The translations under genes were made by a program, and so were the position numbers. Source: Bacillus sp. MYb209 (lineage in GTDB: Bacteria > Bacillota > Bacilli > Bacillales > Bacillaceae_G). Taken from it: a stretch of 64,000 nucleotides of DNA. Shown here one piece after another: positions 45,809-53,908 of this stretch; position 1 is the stretch's first letter, and each line of letters begins with the position of its first letter. Location: the NCBI RefSeq assembly GCF_002975175.1, contig NZ_PCNZ01000006.1:62001-126000 (forward strand). Direction: 5' to 3'. The notes under the pieces were generated by a model. It saw nothing but the letters and a program-made list of their open reading frames with translations. It had not been told where the DNA came from and searched no databases.

Positions 45809-47548
45809 ATGAAGATTATGGACTATTACATTCGTTTAAGGTTACATTCACAAGATCAGCAACATATGCGAAATAGCTTACAAGAATTAGCAGATATTTT
45901 ATATTGCAGTACGAAAAACGTTAAAATTTTATTAAAGAAAATGAGTGAGGAGCAATTAATTCGCTGGACTCCAGGGCGAGGCCGCGGGAATAAAACTGAA
46001 ATTATATTTGTACATAGTTTCGTAGAAGCAATTGAATCCTATACAGATGAACTGTTAGCGCAAGAAAAATTAAAAGATGTCTTTCTTCTTTTAAAAGAGC
46101 CCCTTCCTCTTGCACTTCAAAAAAAGATAGAAAATAAACTACTTCATCATTTCGGCTATGAACCTTCAAGTGATATGTATGACATATTAAAGATCCCTAT
46201 ATCAAGAAAGATATTTCCATTAGACCCGGCTTTTACGGCTGTAACAACAGAGGGTCATCTTATTAGCCAAATTTTTGATACATTAGTCATTTATAACGAT
46301 ATTACAGAAAAAATGGAACCGCACATTGCTCATACGTGGGAATTAAGTCAGGATCAACTTACGTGGACGTTTTATTTACGAAAAGATATACATTTTCATA
46401 ATGAAACTCTTTTAACTTCTAAAGATGTTCAATTTTCATTTGAAAGATTGCAGCAAGTTCATTCTCCTTACGCATGGTTAACAGAAGAAATTGTCCAAAT
46501 TGAAACACCGTCACCACTACAAGTACGATTTCATTTAGCAAAACCCAACGTTTTTTTCTTACATTATATGAGTTCCATGCAACTCGCGATTTTACCACAT
46601 GATGCGAGTATCCAAAATCATCACTACATAGGAACGGGACCTTTTAAACTTGCTCATTACTCTGAAGACAATATCATACTTGAAGCTTTCACCCATTATT
46701 TTAAAGAGCGAGCTCTACTAGACCGTATTGAGTTTTGGCGTATTCCAGACCACGTGAAAATAGATTCTGATTATGAACTACCAAATGAAAAGGAAAACGA
46801 AAGACACGATATACAAATAGAAGAAATAGGTTGCATTTATGCTGGCTTCAACTTTAAGAAAACCGGTCCCCATCACGATATTTACTTTCGTAAAGCTTGG
46901 AGAGAAATATATGATGTTGAAACAATACTTCGTAACATAGAAGGAAGACGAACAATTGCTGCATCAAGCTTTTTCCCTGAAAGAAGCCGCCAAGCTCAGG
47001 GAAGATCCTATTCTTTAGAAAAGGCAAAAGAGTATTTAAAAAAGAGCACATACAATGGAGAAACGATACATATTTACTTCTTCGCATTTAAAGATAGTGC
47101 AAATGACGCAGTCTTCCTAAAGAAACGTTGCAACCGTTTAGGCATACAAGTAGAGCTTCATCCATTTCTTGTTTCAGATTATATGGACTGTTCTATTGAT
47201 AAACATGCCGATATCATTTTAACGGGAGAAGTGTTTGCCGCCGAGCATGAAATTGCATTCTTAAATGTATTTAAAAATAAAAGTTGTTTTATAAGTCGAT
47301 TCATGGATCCGCACTATGAAAAACAAATTAATTGTTTGCTAGATACATTTTTATTAGAAGAAAATAAAGAAAAGCGCTATGAGCTCATGTATGAAATTGA
47401 AGAGTTTTTACAAGCCGAACACATCATTTTATTTAACTATCACGTTTTAAAAAGAAAAACATATCCTTCTTCTTTAAAAAACGTAACAATTGATTCATTC
47501 GGTTGGGCAAATTTTGCGAAGTTATGGATACAGCCATCCCCGCATTAA
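45809..47548 (+). CDS. SgrR-family transcriptional regulator with solute-binding domain
   Basis: A 579-residue regulator. Residues 1-115 are the SgrR N-terminal winged helix (YYIRLRLHSQ, LADILYCSTKNVKILLKKM); residues about 150-480 are a periplasmic-binding-protein family 5 domain (EPHIAHTWELSQDQLTWTF, HNETLLTSKDVQFSFERL), with no signal peptide, so cytoplasmic sensing. Family: binds sugar phosphate or peptide-like ligand. Start behind AAGGAAGTG. Likely controls the divergent MFS gene. Confidence 0.85.
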   Translation: MKIMDYYIRLRLHSQDQQHMRNSLQELADILYCSTKNVKILLKKMSEEQLIRWTPGRGRGNKTEIIFVHSFVEAIESYTDELLAQEKLKDVFLLLKEPLPLALQKKIENKLLHHFGYEPSSDMYDILKIPISRKIFPLDPAFTAVTTEGHLISQIFDTLVIYNDITEKMEPHIAHTWELSQDQLTWTFYLRKDIHFHNETLLTSKDVQFSFERLQQVHSPYAWLTEEIVQIETPSPLQVRFHLAKPNVFFLHYMSSMQLAILPHDASIQNHHYIGTGPFKLAHYSEDNIILEAFTHYFKERALLDRIEFWRIPDHVKIDSDYELPNEKENERHDIQIEEIGCIYAGFNFKKTGPHHDIYFRKAWREIYDVETILRNIEGRRTIAASSFFPERSRQAQGRSYSLEKAKEYLKKSTYNGETIHIYFFAFKDSANDAVFLKKRCNRLGIQVELHPFLVSDYMDCSIDKHADIILTGEVFAAEHEIAFLNVFKNKSCFISRFMDPHYEKQINCLLDTFLLEENKEKRYELMYEIEEFLQAEHIILFNYHVLKRKTYPSSLKNVTIDSFGWANFAKLWIQPSPH

Positions 47549-47578
47549 AATGTAATGGGAGATAAAAGGAGAAGAACT

Positions 47579-48097
47579 ATGAGAAGAAACATAGAAAGAA
47601 GGCTTTCCTATTTATACACAGGTGAGTTATTTTCAGTCATTACTTTTATTTTTACAAGTTACTTAATTAATTATGCTTATCCTACATTATATTTATATTC
47701 CCTATATTCTTTTTGGGTCTCATTTCTTCTTTTAGAGTTTCTCTTACTACAAGGAACGGTTTACTGGTATGTAAAGTGGAAAAGACTAAAAAAAGAAAAA
47801 ACATCTGTTACGCCTATTTGGATCATTCAATATTTAAAAAGACTAAAAAAGATAAATATAGGATTGATTATCACAGGACTTGGTATGTTTATTATTGATT
47901 TTTTAATTTGGTATCCCCATTTACCTTTAGGCGGGCTATCATTCGCCCTATTTATTTATATTTTTGCATTATTTGAGTATATTAACTATTATCATATTCA
48001 GCTTTCATATGATAACACCTCTGATATTAAATATTTGATAAAATCAAAAAAACTAAAACAGTCCTGTATGAGTAAAGATTTTCAACGTATTTCATAA
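47579..48097 (+). CDS. Small polytopic membrane protein of unknown function
   Basis: A 172-residue protein with four hydrophobic segments (about 15-35, 42-65, 95-115, 120-140) and basic loops (KWKRLKKEK, KRLKKIN). Family not recognised. ATG at 47579 behind AAAAGGAG is preferred to one eight codons upstream. It follows the SgrR gene after 30 bases. The stop codon TAA lies inside the left target repeat of bcr1 copy 3, so the present C-terminus may have been set by that insertion. Confidence 0.7.
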   Translation: MRRNIERRLSYLYTGELFSVITFIFTSYLINYAYPTLYLYSLYSFWVSFLLLEFLLLQGTVYWYVKWKRLKKEKTSVTPIWIIQYLKRLKKINIGLIITGLGMFIIDFLIWYPHLPLGGLSFALFIYIFALFEYINYYHIQLSYDNTSDIKYLIKSKKLKQSCMSKDFQRIS

Positions 48098-48252
48098 AGT
48101 GAAACTATAATCAGTGGGGATTTTCTTCATCCCCCACTGATTATTAGCCTTCACCAATCGGGCGTTTACGGGCAGCCCGACTCCCACCTAACCTCTTTGC
48201 TCCAGCCGAATTTTGAGGTGGGAGTTTTACTGCCCACAAATAGCGGGATAAA
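48094..48252 (+). mobile_element. bcr1 repeat element, copy 3
   Basis: Full-length, 159 bases, ATAAA at both ends (48094-48098, 48248-48252). The left repeat overlaps the stop codon of the membrane gene. Hairpin blocks as in the other copies. Confidence 0.9.
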
Positions 48253-48315
48253 ATATTAGATTTCACTTATGAAGACTTTAAGCCAATAAGAATTAAGTAA
48301 TTTTTATGAATGCAA

Positions 48316-48351
48316 GAGAAGGTACTACATCCCTAGTAGTACCTTCTTTTA
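48316..48351 (-). terminator. Bidirectional terminator
   Basis: AGAAGGTACTA and TAGTAGTACCTTCT with T4, downstream of the MdaB-like gene. Confidence 0.82.
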
Positions 48352-48393
48352 CATGTTTAAAGATGAACCCTCTACGCATAGAGATGCAAACTA

Positions 48394-48942
48394 TTATTTA
48401 ATTACTTCATCCAAATGATCTTTCAAGTTCAATAAATACTGCTCAATATCCGGATTCTTCACCACATCATAGCAAGCAAAACTCTTTAGCGGGCTCATAC
48501 CGAGAAACTTCTGCACACGATGTAAATGACTAAGCGCTGATTCTAAACTTTCTCCTTCAAAGAACTTCGTCTTATCTCCGAATGCTTTTTCAGGTGCGTT
48601 CCAAGTTGTAGAAAACATATACTGCTTCTCTTTTAGTAAACCACCTGTTCCATATTCATCCGCACCTTTAAAGAACAAGCCATATTTATATACTTCATCC
48701 ATATACGTTTTAAATAATCCAGGAACACTAAACCAGTAAATTGGTGTTTGATAAATTACAACATCGGCCCATAAAAACTTATCTTGTTCTTCTTTAATAT
48801 TGTATCCATCTTGAATCGTTATTGTTTTCACATGATGATTCTCGCTTAATACAGTTACCATATAATCAACTAACGTCCTATTTAATCGTCCTTCTTTCGT
48901 ACCGTATTTTTCATGTCCATTTATAATAAAAATATTTCCCAT
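48394..48942 (-). CDS. MdaB-like NAD(P)H quinone reductase (flavodoxin fold)
   Basis: A 182-residue flavodoxin-fold reductase. N-terminal FIINGHEKYGTKEGRLNRTL, QTPIYWFSVPGLFKTYMDEV near 65 and the FMN-binding FSTTWNAPEKAF near 108 fit modulator-of-drug-activity B proteins, which reduce quinones with NAD(P)H by two electrons. Second gene after the SnoaL-like lipoprotein on the same strand; an HxlR regulator is divergent, typical for quinone or electrophile response. Confidence 0.85.
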   Translation of the reverse strand: MGNIFIINGHEKYGTKEGRLNRTLVDYMVTVLSENHHVKTITIQDGYNIKEEQDKFLWADVVIYQTPIYWFSVPGLFKTYMDEVYKYGLFFKGADEYGTGGLLKEKQYMFSTTWNAPEKAFGDKTKFFEGESLESALSHLHRVQKFLGMSPLKSFACYDVVKNPDIEQYLLNLKDHLDEVIK

Positions 48943-48965
48943 CGCTTTTCTCTCCCCTATATGAT

Positions 48966-49499
48966 CTACTCTTCAGCTATTAAGCCCAGTTGCTGCTTCA
49001 GCGTAAGATTATCTTCTAAATGCCAATCTTCCATTATCTTTCCGTCTTTCACATGCAAAATATCAATTGCAAAAAAACTAATTTTTTTATCATTATGAGT
49101 TCCTGTAAAAGAAAGACGAGCTGTTACTTTATCACCAACCACTAATAAATCTTCAACTTCACAATGTATGTCTGGAACTACTTTACGAAAGTTTCGCGCC
49201 GCAAGCTTTAATCCTTCAGTGCCTTGTGGTCGACCTTTCGGCAGTGTGTTATCGAAAAAATTTTCAGTAACCGTCTGCGGAATAAGTTCCTCTCTACCTG
49301 TATCCCAAAATGCATAAAAGCGCTGGGCTGCATGAACCATTTCTGTCGCTTCTTTTTTTCTTAGCGAAGGATCGATTGTCATTGTTTTTGGCTTCGGCAT
49401 TTCCTTCAATAATTGGATTTCGGTTTTTTGTTCCCCACTACACGCTACAAGCACAATACAAATGACAAAAAAACTAAGTAACGCAAATAACCTTTTCAT
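48966..49499 (-). CDS. Lipoprotein with SnoaL-like domain
   Basis: A 177-residue lipoprotein: signal peptide MKRLFALLSFFVICIVLVAC with lipobox LVAC, then a SnoaL-like/ester cyclase fold (RFYAFWDTGREELIPQTV, PDIHCEVEDLLVVGDKV, MEDWHLEDNL). Function unknown; SnoaL relatives bind or isomerise cyclic ketones. Start ATG 49499 behind AGGAGGTGAT with a long spacer. Cotranscribed with the MdaB-like reductase. Confidence 0.8.
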   Translation of the reverse strand: MKRLFALLSFFVICIVLVACSGEQKTEIQLLKEMPKPKTMTIDPSLRKKEATEMVHAAQRFYAFWDTGREELIPQTVTENFFDNTLPKGRPQGTEGLKLAARNFRKVVPDIHCEVEDLLVVGDKVTARLSFTGTHNDKKISFFAIDILHVKDGKIMEDWHLEDNLTLKQQLGLIAEE

Positions 49500-49674
49500 A
49501 CCTATGGAAATCACCTCCTCCTCATACAAACCCTTTGTATTTCGTATTGCTATTGTATATGCATTAACTTCCTTTATGGAAGTAGTGATATTTTTTTCAT
49601 ATAGTTACCAAAAAGATAGTTTTGTGATACTATAAAGCAAATTCATTCAAAAAATTTTTATGGAGGCTATTTCC

Positions 49675-50013
49675 ATGACCAATATAGATCCAGTTATATT
49701 AACGAAAGGTTTACCTGGCATCCCATGTCCTATCGCTAAAACTCTTGACGTAATTAGTACAAAATGGACATTTTTAATCATTCGCGACCTTCTTATCGAA
49801 GGAACATTACGTTTTAGTGATTTACAAAAATCAATGGACGGGATTAGTCCGAAAACATTATCACTTCGACTAAAAGAATTAGAAGCACAAGGCATAATAA
49901 CGAGAAAAGTGTATCCAGAAGTTCCGCCTCGTGTAGAGTACACATTAACGGATAAAGGAAAGCAATTAGAGGGGATATTTATTGAATTAAAGCGGTTTGG
50001 ATTAAGTTTGTAA
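49675..50013 (+). CDS. HxlR-family transcriptional regulator
   Basis: A 112-residue winged-helix regulator (DUF24). Characteristic CPIAKTLDVISTKWTFLIIRDLL with a redox-type cysteine near residue 18 (CPIA), then RFSDLQKSMDGISPKTLSLRL as recognition helix. Many members (YodB, CatR, HypR) sense quinones or oxidants through this Cys. Start ATG at 49675 behind GGAGG. Divergent from the lipoprotein/MdaB unit, its probable target. Confidence 0.88.
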   Translation: MTNIDPVILTKGLPGIPCPIAKTLDVISTKWTFLIIRDLLIEGTLRFSDLQKSMDGISPKTLSLRLKELEAQGIITRKVYPEVPPRVEYTLTDKGKQLEGIFIELKRFGLSL

Positions 50014-50017
50014 AACA

Positions 50018-50045
50018 AAAACCCCTTACAATGGTAAGGGGTTTT
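50018..50045. terminator. Bidirectional terminator
   Basis: AAAACCCCTTAC and complement around AATG, between converging hxlR-type and MFS genes. Confidence 0.92.
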
Positions 50046-50046
50046 A

Positions 50047-51249
50047 TTACTTCGCGAAACTTTCAGCTAACTGTTTCTCTCTCCACATAAATGTAATGCC
50101 GAGGCCAACTATTAAAACAACACCTGAGAAAGCATATGGATAATGAATATTTATATCAAATAATATTCCGCCCATCGCTGGTCCTGCGATATTTCCTAAA
50201 CTCGTATACGTTGAGTTCATACCAGCAACAAACCCTTGCTCTTTCCCAGCTGCTTTTGATAAAAACGTCGTTAAAGCTGGACGAAGTAAGTCAAATGCTA
50301 GGAAAATAAAACAAGTAACAAGAAGCACGCTCCAATAATTAAAGACGATAGTTGAAACAAACGCTAACACAGCTCCTACAATTAAACATAATTGAATTAA
50401 CACTTTCTCACCTAATATGTCTACCAATTTCCCAAACATAAATACTTGTACAACTACTCCAAAAATTGAGCTAATCGTAATAATTGCAGCAATATCTTTC
50501 GGTGTGAAACCAAATTTATGATCAGAAAACAGACTAAACACAGTTTCATATGCCGATAAACCGAAAGCGAGTACAAATACGATGATAAATGCTATAGCGT
50601 ACATTGGATTTAAAGATTTCTTTAAATCTCCGATAAAACTCGATTCTTTCGTATTAGTAGCAATCTCTGCAAGCTCCTCTTTCGTTAACGGCTCTTTCAA
50701 AATAAAGACGGAAATCACACACGCTATAAAGGCAATAACTGCCGCTACAAAGAACGGTACACGTATACCATATTCTGCAATAAACCCGCCGATTCCAGGC
50801 CCTATAATAAATCCGGTACTAATAGCCGCTGAAAGATATCCCATCGCCTTTGGACGTTCTTGAATAGAGGTAATATCAGCAACATATGCCGTAACACCCG
50901 GCATAATAAACGCAGCACTAATTCCGCCTAACACCCTCGCTGCATAAAGCATCCACACATCTTTTCCTAATCCAAAAAGAAGCTCTGAAACACCAAAAAT
51001 AAATAATCCAATGATTATCATTTTCTTCCTACCGTAAAGATCGACCCAACGACCCGTAATAGGTGAAGTAATAAGCTGAGCCATTGCAAATACTGCAACT
51101 AGATAGCCCATCGTCTTTCCTGTTAAATTCATATCATTCATAAAGGATGGCATAACCGGAATGATTAATCCAATCCCTAAAAAAGCGATAAATATATTAC
51201 TCAAAAGAATGATCAATACCATCTTTTGTTCTTTTATCGGTTTCTTCAA
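50047..51249 (-). CDS. MFS multidrug efflux transporter, Bmr/Blt/NorA-like
   Basis: A 400-residue 12-TM transporter. Motif A GRWVDLYGRKKMIIIG near residue 68 and motif C GFIIGPGIGGFIAEYG near 147 (antiporter signature) mark a drug/H+ antiporter. Start is TTG at 51249 behind GAGGTG; an ATG nine codons later is possible. An operator matching those of the TetR gene and SMR pair lies 151-167 bases upstream, so it probably belongs to that regulon. Confidence 0.87.
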   Translation of the reverse strand: MKKPIKEQKMVLIILLSNIFIAFLGIGLIIPVMPSFMNDMNLTGKTMGYLVAVFAMAQLITSPITGRWVDLYGRKKMIIIGLFIFGVSELLFGLGKDVWMLYAARVLGGISAAFIMPGVTAYVADITSIQERPKAMGYLSAAISTGFIIGPGIGGFIAEYGIRVPFFVAAVIAFIACVISVFILKEPLTKEELAEIATNTKESSFIGDLKKSLNPMYAIAFIIVFVLAFGLSAYETVFSLFSDHKFGFTPKDIAAIITISSIFGVVVQVFMFGKLVDILGEKVLIQLCLIVGAVLAFVSTIVFNYWSVLLVTCFIFLAFDLLRPALTTFLSKAAGKEQGFVAGMNSTYTSLGNIAGPAMGGILFDINIHYPYAFSGVVLIVGLGITFMWREKQLAESFAK

Positions 51250-51305
51250 TTTTTAACACCTCTTCCCGTAAGTTCCTCTCAAAAATAATGCCCAAGAAGC
51301 TTTCT

Positions 51306-51372
51306 CTTCATCCCGCCATTCGTGGGCTCATAATGAGTGAAGATGTCCCCACTCATTAAAAGTTTCACTCTA
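51306..51372 (-). mobile_element. bcr1 remnant, copy 4 (internally deleted)
   Basis: About 67 bases keeping the CATCCCGC end and the CCCCACTCATT...GTTTCACTCTAT end of bcr1, with the middle hairpins lost. Lies between the MFS operator and the MFS start. Confidence 0.65.
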
Positions 51373-51395
51373 TCCTTCAACACATGCATAAGTAC

Positions 51396-51420
51396 AAAGT
51401 GAATGATTATCATTCACTTT
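51396..51420 (-). promoter_or_regulatory. TetR operator 1, before the MFS pump
   Basis: A 25-base perfect palindrome (AAAGTGAATGAT, centre T, complement). Core TGAATGATTATCATTCA at 51400-51416 fits the shared TGAMTGAYNRTCAKTCA. Confidence 0.7.
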
Positions 51421-51466
51421 TTCACAGAAATGAACCTACCTTTTTCAGACAGGTTCACCTAACTGT

Positions 51467-52045
51467 TTATATTTTTATATGTAGTGCATGTGTTAAAAAA
51501 TCTAGTACTTCTGCCTTTTGTAGCTCGACTTGCTCATCATCTTTATGATCATATAAATAAACTTGTTCCGCTGCTGATTCAACAAGAGCGATAAATAACT
51601 TTGCTGTTCTTTCTGCGTGAACCGAATCGCGAATTTCACCATCTTCTTTTGCAGCACTTAAAAATTCACTTAGCCATATATAAAGAGGCTCATATACAGC
51701 TTCCCATTCTTTTATATGTTCAGTAGATGCAAGGCCCGCATACATTAATGCTTGTATTTCACGATATTCAGCTATAAAGTTAAACACTGCATCTATTACC
51801 TGCTCAACTTTACTTGAAAAAGGTGCATCGTTCTGTACTTTTTCTTTCACTGCAAGTATCATCTTCTCAACCATCACTTCTGCTATTGCAGGCATAACAG
51901 ATAACTTAGAAGGAAAATATAAATAGAAAGTTCCTTGCGCAATGCCAGCCAATTTCACGATATCAGAAATCTTCGTTTTTTCAACGCCCTTTTCCTGAAA
52001 TACTTCAATAGCTGCATAGACAATTTTTTCTTTTTTATTCATCAT
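51467..52045 (-). CDS. TetR-family repressor of efflux genes
   Basis: A 192-residue regulator. N-terminal TetR helix-turn-helix: KIVYAAIEVFQEKGVEKT, ISDIVKLAGIAQGTFYLYFPS (residues 6-45); the rest is a helical ligand domain. Located between an MFS pump and an SMR pair, each with a matching operator, and has one of its own, so autoregulation is likely. Inducer unknown, probably a cationic or aromatic drug. Confidence 0.9.
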   Translation of the reverse strand: MMNKKEKIVYAAIEVFQEKGVEKTKISDIVKLAGIAQGTFYLYFPSKLSVMPAIAEVMVEKMILAVKEKVQNDAPFSSKVEQVIDAVFNFIAEYREIQALMYAGLASTEHIKEWEAVYEPLYIWLSEFLSAAKEDGEIRDSVHAERTAKLFIALVESAAEQVYLYDHKDDEQVELQKAEVLDFLTHALHIKI

Positions 52046-52067
52046 CTAAACCCTTTCACACGCGTAT

Positions 52068-52084
52068 TGAATGACTGTCACTCA
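52068..52084 (-). promoter_or_regulatory. TetR operator 2, before the tetR gene
   Basis: TGAATGACTGTCACTCA, 23 bases before the tetR start; 16 of 17 positions fit TGAMTGAYNRTCAKTCA (C for K). Confidence 0.65.
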
Positions 52085-52137
52085 TTTTATAAAATAACTA
52101 GCTGTACTGTCAATTATAGTGCACTTTTCATAATAAA

Positions 52138-52166
52138 AATCTCCCAACAAATCGTTAGGAGATTCA
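52138..52166 (-). terminator. Terminator of the SMR pair
   Basis: AATCTCC and GGAGATT with partial inner pairing, T-rich on the minus-strand 3' side. Confidence 0.75.
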
Positions 52167-52183
52167 ACTTTAATATCATTTTC

Positions 52184-52498
52184 TTATGAAAGAGCCTTTA
52201 ATCCCGTCACTCCACATACGATAAGAGCTACACTAATAATACGAGCTTTACTTTTCGATTCTCCAAACAGGAACATGTTTAATAACACTGCTCCTGCAGT
52301 CCCAATGCCAATCCAAACCGCATAAGCCACACTTACTTGTAAGAACAAGAAAGATGTGTATAAAAATGCGAAGGAAGTTGCAAATCCACCTATATAAATC
52401 GTTCCATTTGCTAACGTCTTATCTTTACTATACATTTTAAGGCCTATCACACCGACTATTTCACTAATTGCAGCACAAAATACGAAAATCCAACCCAT
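52184..52498 (-). CDS. ykkD: SMR-family efflux subunit, YkkD-like
   Basis: A 104-residue four-helix small multidrug resistance protein. Essential Glu in the first helix (AISEIVGVIGLKMY, E13), VAYAVWIGIGTAGAVLLNMFLF in helix 3, and GLKALS C-terminus, closely resembling YkkD. Needs its partner YkkC encoded immediately upstream (two bases apart) to form a heterodimer. Exports cationic drugs or guanidinium-like compounds. Regulated probably by the neighbouring TetR protein. Confidence 0.85.
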   Translation of the reverse strand: MGWIFVFCAAISEIVGVIGLKMYSKDKTLANGTIYIGGFATSFAFLYTSFLFLQVSVAYAVWIGIGTAGAVLLNMFLFGESKSKARIISVALIVCGVTGLKALS

Positions 52499-52500
52499 TT

Positions 52501-52857
52501 TTAAGCAGCTCCTTCCATAGTTTCTTCCACAGTTTCTTCTTTATTATCAGCCAATTTTAAACCGATAACGCCCGCTACGACCATCACGATAAAGAATAGT
52601 TTTCCTACACTGAAACTGCCGCCGAAAAGGAATACATCCATTAGGAAAGTACCTACCGTACCAGCTCCGGCAAACACAGCATATACAGTCCCTGTTGCAA
52701 GATGTTCGCACGCTTTAGAAAGAAAATGAAAATCAACAGCGATAACTCCTACAATAATGGCCCAATGCCACCAAGTATGAGCTGTATTAAAACCAAACAC
52801 CCAAAAGACTTCAAAAATACATGTTAATATGACATATAACCAAGCTTTATTTTTCAT
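52501..52857 (-). CDS. ykkC: SMR-family efflux subunit, YkkC-like
   Basis: A 118-residue SMR protein: LTCIFEVFWVFGFNTAH with the essential Glu in helix 1, TGTVYAVFAGAGTVGTFL in helix 3, and an acidic tail (EETVEETMEG) as in YkkC. ATG at 52857 behind AAAAGGTGAGAGAT; the GTG three codons before overlaps the site. Two operators lie 20 and 176 bases upstream. No guanidine riboswitch is seen upstream, unlike some ykkC relatives. Confidence 0.85.
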   Translation of the reverse strand: MKNKAWLYVILTCIFEVFWVFGFNTAHTWWHWAIIVGVIAVDFHFLSKACEHLATGTVYAVFAGAGTVGTFLMDVFLFGGSFSVGKLFFIVMVVAGVIGLKLADNKEETVEETMEGAA

Positions 52858-52876
52858 ATCTCTCACCTTTTGTTAC

Positions 52877-52893
52877 TGACTGACCGTCAGTCA
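52877..52893 (-). promoter_or_regulatory. TetR operator 3, before ykkCD
   Basis: TGACTGACCGTCAGTCA, perfect 8-bp arms around C, 20 bases before the ykkC-like start. Confidence 0.75.
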
Positions 52894-53032
52894 TTTTTAA
52901 TTCAAAAAATATAATCTCACGCTAACTACTATTTTAAAAAACAATATCATCCTCATTTATCCTTATATTTGTTCCGTTATTAAGCTAACTACATATAAAA
53001 GTTGCTTATCTACACCCTTCCACAGAAAAAAA

Positions 53033-53049
53033 TGACTGAATGTCATTCA
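53033..53049. promoter_or_regulatory. TetR operator 4, distal to ykkCD
   Basis: TGACTGAATGTCATTCA, the same pattern with one deviation (A for Y), 140 bases beyond operator 3. Confidence 0.55.
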
Positions 53050-53208
53050 TAAATATTCTACATGACCAATTGATAAAGTGTCAACACCCGGATTCTATTA
53101 ACCCAAAAATATTTTAAATTTCTTAAATCCACATGTATATTTCTTAATAATCTGGCAATAATGGTAGTAACAAAATATTTTCTCCATTCCCCCTTGGAGA
53201 GATCCCTT

Positions 53209-53244
53209 AAAAAGAGCAGTTAGCTTTTGCTAGCTGCTCTTTTT
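53209..53244 (+). terminator. Orphan terminator in the 460-base gap
   Basis: AAAAAGAGCAG...CTGCTCTTTTT with an inner GCTAGC-type extension. No gene precedes it within 340 bases on the plus strand; a small RNA ending here is possible. It could also serve the MerR gene poorly, being beyond 80 bases from its stop. Confidence 0.55.
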
Positions 53245-53326
53245 AATTTGTCCGCACACTATGATGAAATACTCATAGATCAAATCCATTTTTCATCACG
53301 TAATAAGAAACGGAGGATTTTTTAAT

Positions 53327-53692
53327 CTATTTATTTTCCAACGAGGCTTTGTATGCAATAATTTTATTTTCAAGCATATTCTCTGTAACTTCTAAGTTTT
53401 CTCTTTGAGTTTGAATAGATTTTTTATGATCTTCTAAAAGTTGTAACCGAGCTTCGGTTGTATGCTCACCTTCAGTATATAATCTAGCGTATTCTCTTAT
53501 TTTTGCTATCGGCATTTGTGTTTGTTTTAATTTCATTACAAACTGCAACCACTTTATATGTGACTCTTCATACAATCTATTCCCATTTGCATCGCGATTT
53601 GCAATTAATATATTCTCCTTTTCATAATAACGTAATGTATGTGTGCTCACTCCTAATAATTTAGCTACCTCGCTAATTGTGTACATAATCAT
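53327..53692 (-). CDS. MerR-family regulator, AdhR-like
   Basis: About 121 residues: MerR winged helix YTISEVAKLLGVSTHTLRYYEKENIL and a coiled coil (LQLLEDHKKSIQTQRENL). No effector domain and no Cys in the binding loop of metal sensors, as in AdhR-like aldehyde/electrophile regulators. Two ATGs (53692, 53686) follow GGAGGGAG. The SDR promoter 217 bases away carries a MerR-type operator. Confidence 0.85.
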   Translation of the reverse strand: MIMYTISEVAKLLGVSTHTLRYYEKENILIANRDANGNRLYEESHIKWLQFVMKLKQTQMPIAKIREYARLYTEGEHTTEARLQLLEDHKKSIQTQRENLEVTENMLENKIIAYKASLENK

Positions 53693-53741
53693 ACTCCCTC
53701 CGCACGCCATTTACTCTCATATATTTTACTGCCTTATCCAA

Positions 53742-53899
53742 ATTATCCCGCATTAACGAGCAGTAAAACTCCCACCTCAAAATTCGGCTGGAGCAAAGAA
53801 GCAAGGTGGGAGATCAACTGCCCGTAAACGCCCGATTGGTGAGGGCTAATAATCAGTGGGGGATGAACACCCCCCCCACTGATTAAAGTTTCACTTTAT
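53742..53899 (-). mobile_element. bcr1 repeat element, copy 5
   Basis: About 158 bases, right end TTTAT (53895-53899), left end altered to ATTAT. Hairpin blocks intact. Lies between the MerR gene and the SDR promoter, ending 10 bases before the -35 box. Confidence 0.88.
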
Positions 53900-53908
53900 A
53901 AAAAACAT

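Noticed and set aside
52867-53326. Guanidine (ykkC) riboswitch before the SMR pair
   Set aside because: No ACGR-type conserved loops or GGAYACC-like blocks were found; the region instead holds TetR-type operators.
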